Shown here: piece by piece, positions 59,936 through 64,000 of the stretch | Numbering within the stretch: position 1 is the stretch's first letter | Layout: each line of letters begins with the position of its first letter | From: Hetaerina americana | Lineage: Eukaryota > Arthropoda > Insecta > Odonata > Calopterygidae | Assembly (NCBI GenBank): GCA_022747635.1 | Contig: JAKTNV010000001.1 | Location: 45,826,446 to 45,890,445 of the forward strand | Direction of reading: 5' to 3' | DNA: 64,000 nucleotides | The notes under the pieces: generated by a model | The model's database searches: none | Told to the model about the DNA's origin: nothing | The model's input: only the letters and a program-made list of their open reading frames with translations | Program-made: the position numbers and the translations under genes

Positions 59936-60479
59936 TTGAAACCATTAGGTCCCCTATTACCTTCGACTCAGACATCGTAAAAAAAATCAAAGATACAATC
60001 AGAGGCATGGCCTGTCACTTCATGGGACTATATATTTGACAATGACAACGAATATCCTTTTTTGAAAAGGTAAAAGACTAGAGAAAAAGTTAGAAAGAAG
60101 TATCTCTTTTGCAAAACAAGATTAAAACTTCAAGCTTCGTCTAATGCTGTTCCATCTTACCCTGAGTCACTACAGCATGGGAACTGGTGAAATGAAATTT
60201 TACGCAAATACAAATAATAATTAAATATATGTAAACATGTAAATATAAACGTATTCCGCACACAAAATGTTTACGTGTTTTCATATACACACAAACATAT
60301 TTACGAAGTTGTACAACGAAGACGAAATTTGGTCACTGAAAAAGGAATTAAGTGTTTCAAAACAAATAAAGGTCAGGTTCAGGTAGAGTGTATCATTATT
60401 ACCATAACTCAAGGAAAGGTCTATGCAAAAAGTAACTATTGGGATATATTCATATAATATTTATTGTTCCGATTTACGG
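59936..60479. other. No recognised feature
   Basis: AT-rich. No supported feature. Confidence 0.5.
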
Positions 60480-60553
60480 GTGGTGACGGTGACCTAAAAC
60501 CCCCCGCCACAACCGCTTGCGGCGGCTTGCGGGGTATTATGTAGATGTAATAA
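60480..60553 (-). repeat. GC-rich dispersed arthropod motif
   Basis: The minus strand reads TACATCTACATAATACCCCG, then CAAGCCGCCGCAAGCGGTTG and TGGCGGGGGGTTTTAGGTCA. I recall a similar TACATCTACATAATACCCCGCAAG phrase from repeats in many insect genomes. It contains a partly palindromic GC core, within AT-rich DNA. Confidence 0.4.
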
Positions 60554-63500
60554 ACCAATGCAGGACTACATTCACAAGCAATGGCCTTGAAATTAAAGCA
60601 AATCTTACTGACAGAGAATGAAGAGGATAAACTAAATTATTATGAGTGCATGGATAAAGAATAAATAAGACCGAGAGACAGAGAACTTGGGGATGAAAGA
60701 AATATATTATCCGAAGGGATATCATTTTGAAACTTCTCTGCATAAACTTGTATGCATAGTGACAGCATATCATATAGATTTTAGGCACGATGATACTTAT
60801 TTATTATATCACAAGGTGGATGATTCTTCGATGAGAAGACATTTGGATGAACATAGATTGGGAATCGGAGAAAGAAAAGGTATGGAACGACAGGAGAGAG
60901 AGGCATTGAGAGAGATATTGAGAGAGATGACTCGGAAAACGGTAAAAAAAGATCCATCTTGTCGAGTTGACTGAGGGAGAAAGAAGATTAGTCATTGGTC
61001 TTGCAGTTCGTCGGTTACGAAAAATACGTTGAAAATCAAGAGACCGAGAATAAAAATTCTGTCGAGAGGAAGCAGTAGGATTTTTGAGGTAAAAGAGGTA
61101 TGATCAAAAAATGAACGCGTGGGAATAGAAGGGGGAGTGGAGAGAAACGGAAATGGGTAGGAAAGATACGGGACAACTGAGCCACCCACAGGACGTGATC
61201 TCCTAAATACCGTTGTACAGCGTGTTCTCTCAGAAACTAAGTAATAATTCTTCACTCCTAAATCCTACTTAACGTTACATCAACCACTCTTAAAGCTCAC
61301 CCTGAAATAAAAAAATTCCTGTTTCCCACAATATTTCCCATTTTCTCCAGGTCATTTGAAATGTCTTTGTTTCTTTCCTCGAGGGTAAGGACATACTCGA
61401 CCGAAGAATGAAGACCCTATCCGAAAGAGAAAGGGAATGAGGAGATAAAAGTGAAAGAGAACCCTTGGTAAACTTTTCAAACCGCCAAAACGTATTTCCA
61501 CTGGGTGAGAATGAAAAATTATGAATCGCTTTGTTATGTGTCGGCCATCATGGAAATATAGGGATTGGGGCCGGCAATTGCAGGCGCGTTGGAATACGTG
61601 GTTGGTTTCTGGGTTGGATACGCCTGATTTCAATGAATTGTGACGATGACTTCAAATGGAATTAAATTTCCGGTGAAGAGGGTATTGATTTCCGAGTTCA
61701 ATATGTGCTAGGTATTTTGCGATCGGCCATGCAGATAGTCTTAGGAAAACGTGGTTTAGTGAGTAAATACTTTTATGCGGAAATTTCTCTGTTCGCGAGC
61801 GTGATTAAAAAATCATCAACGAATCAATTTTAGTTGACAGTGGAACAAGACATGAGTTGAATTGTGCAGGATTGAGCAAAGGATCATATATCTATTCGTA
61901 AGCGATGTGAAATGCGGATGAAATCCAATAAAAATGATTATGAATTTCAGATCTGCTTCATGGCATGTAGCACGAAGTTACGTTTTCCATTTTTACTCCA
62001 GGAAAAGAATTTTTCTGGCGAGGGAGAAGTTATTAATATCCCTGCATAAAAATCGTTTTTTGATCACCGAAAAGCGTCTTTATCAAATATCCGCGCTCTC
62101 CCCTTTCTCGGTTATAGGTACAATGGAGAAAATTCAAGTGAAGCAAATAGACTAAATTTTTCACGCCTCATTGCTGATATCACTTGTGTAAACAAGGAAA
62201 CTGATCGAAGGAATTATTCGCGTCTATCGCCTTTAAACTATCACCGAAACTCGAAAAAAATCTTGTTAGCCGTGAGTGTTATGTGCTCATCCATGATCAG
62301 AAAATTTCCGTCCAGTTGGTTTAAACGCTCATCGTGCGCATTCACCGAATGGGAGTTCTATCGTTATAAAAACAAATTGAATAGGATTGGCACGATGGTT
62401 GGCGCGCTCGTTTCACACATCGATGGGCGACCGGGTTAGTTTGGCGGGTAACTGGGTCGGCAGAATTTGTTTGCGCACATGCGAAAATCCCGGTACTGTG
62501 CAAGGTTCATAAGACTGAACTGCTGTTTACGTGAAAATGTCGGTTAGTGCCTACCCCTCCGCCTAACGAAAATTCAAACTCGGCCTTACACAGCTTTATT
62601 TATTTCCACCCTCCGTGGTGGAGGAGACTTTGACTGAGTAGCGCTCTGCATAACTACCTAAAACTAATTAGGTTTCCTAATCCATTCCCGGGCATCAAAA
62701 AGAAAACCTATTACACCTTTAATAATAGCTCAATGATGCTCAAAGTCTATCGATAAATAATACGTGCTAGGCACCGTGCAAGAGGCGTGTGGACTCTATA
62801 GTTTTCTAAACGCAATCTAGAGCGAGCACGTGACTGCAGTTCAGCCTTCTCTAATGATTAAAGCGGAGGTTACGGACGGGCATATAATCGGGAGTATAAT
62901 GACGATGACAAAATGAAGTTAGCAGTGATTCGAGACGAGACGAAGAGTAATTCAGTGCCTCTCTTCAAACAGATAGGAGCGCCCGAAATGGCGAAGAAAG
63001 GCGAACACTTTGGGAGGTACGGGAAGGTTTTTGGAATTTACATGTATAGCGAGAATAGGAGATAAAACATCATCCCCCTTGAACATAAGAGTTATGCAGG
63101 AGAAGAGTTTACCGGAAAGAATCTTAAGTTAGCATAATACATTTCAATTCAAAACAAAATGATTTCAGCGAGTGAAGAAGGGTTGATTAAGAGATAGAAA
63201 TGAAAGCTTTGGTACAATAAAGGGGATTAAAGTTAGTTCTCTAACAGGAATTAGATCACGTTGCCTACAATCCACCCAGCCAACAACTCACAGGCTAGAT
63301 TGGAGGTAGGTATCTCTCCTCAAGTTATGCATAACGTAAAATCATGAATATATTTAGAGCACGATGATAAATCCAATTGTTACGTTGACCATGCATTTCC
63401 GAATTAATGGAGCATGGCGAACAAAAAATTATGGCTTAAGCCGAGCTTTGTAAGAGCAACTACCAGGATACGAATACGGGACCAAATGTTAGGCATGAAT

Positions 63501-64000
63501 TATTTTGCAGATTGACATTGATGGTACGGAGATGTATTTCACTGCATATCATTTCAAAAATTTACAAATTTAACTGAAACAGAAGTCTAAGATTGCCCTA
63601 ATTTCGGGAGATAATTTCTAGGATCACCTCATGGCTTACGAGAAACAGGAATAAATATTCCATCCGAGTTCAATCCATTACCCGGTGAATTTTTACTAGC
63701 ACAAAAATGAGCTTATTTTGCTTATATTAAAAACATTAAACTTTTTCATTCGATGTATACGAATTTCATGATCGCTAGGAACATTAAACTACTGATTTTG
63801 ACGGTGGCACTGCCAGATGTCTTAATGACAGAAATTCACAGGTTTAATGCCTTCAAACTTCACTGTTAATGACGTAAACGAAGGTGACATTCGGGATAGC
63901 AGTAGCTATTAGAGGACTGAGAGCGAAGGACATTTGTGTTGGGAGGGTTAGGCGGGTACTTTGAGGCAGATAGAATTTTTGGGAGCAGAGAAAGGGACGA
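60554..64000. other. No recognised gene
   Basis: Mixed composition. A GC-richer segment at 62390-62590 has a faint tRNA-like look but lacks a clear B box. No exon, transposase or RT motif was found up to the window end. Confidence 0.45.

Noticed and set aside
62390..62590. tRNA-like segment near GGCACGATGGTTGGCGCGCT
   Set aside because: A-box-like start but no convincing B box and no second copy in the window.
1..64000. CRISPR array, operon or prokaryotic defence system
   Set aside because: Introns, poly(A) signals, SINEs and mariner elements show animal nuclear DNA; no regularly spaced direct repeats were seen.

Overview
The window is animal nuclear DNA, almost certainly from an arthropod and most likely an insect. 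Genes are split by GT-AG introns and intergenic DNA is AT-rich. The repeats are mostly decayed mariner transposons, non-LTR retrotransposon (LINE) pieces, tRNA-derived SINEs and Penelope-like elements. The species cannot be named from the sequence. No bacterial features, CRISPR arrays or intact tRNA/rRNA genes were seen.

Two host genes can be supported. The first, on the + strand (11260-18791), is a complete five-exon gene for a CIB2-type calcium- and integrin-binding EF-hand protein of 189 residues. Every junction is in phase, an in-frame stop lies just upstream of the ATG, and there is a poly(A) signal at 18967. Its introns hold a SINE (13273) and a long dead LINE (16850-17950). The second, on the - strand (29259 down to 24305), is the 3' part of a gene whose three visible exons join in phase. 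It encodes a Gly/His-rich region, a coiled coil, an acidic Ser-rich linker and a single C-terminal membrane anchor. I could not assign it to a family. The two genes converge on an AT-rich interval (18.8-24.3 kb).

The rest is mainly a transposon graveyard. Five mariner-family copies (809, 7400, 30938, 39371, 45536) are all dead. Four still show both terminal inverted repeats and have lost part of the transposase between them. One LINE family recurs at 2731, 16850, 35320, 40320(-), 44690(-) and 53700, and several copies share a 3' tail. Two other LINE remnants lie at 460-780 and 31.5-33.3 kb. Two SINE families have recognisable tRNA-like heads: A at 13273, 49988 and 50387; B at 28160 and 39048. 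A Penelope-like fragment with a GIY-YIG endonuclease domain lies at 44930-45478, and a related tail at 48381.

From about 55.3 to 60 kb the DNA alternates between AT-rich and GC-rich blocks with strong purine/pyrimidine strand bias and CpG. These blocks give long open frames that do not look like proteins. Best targets for a second look: the unassigned tail-anchored gene; an 84-nt hairpin at 48035-48118 that pairs best as minus-strand RNA; a broken protein-like ORF at 36206-36559(-); and the repeated pattern of internally deleted mariners.
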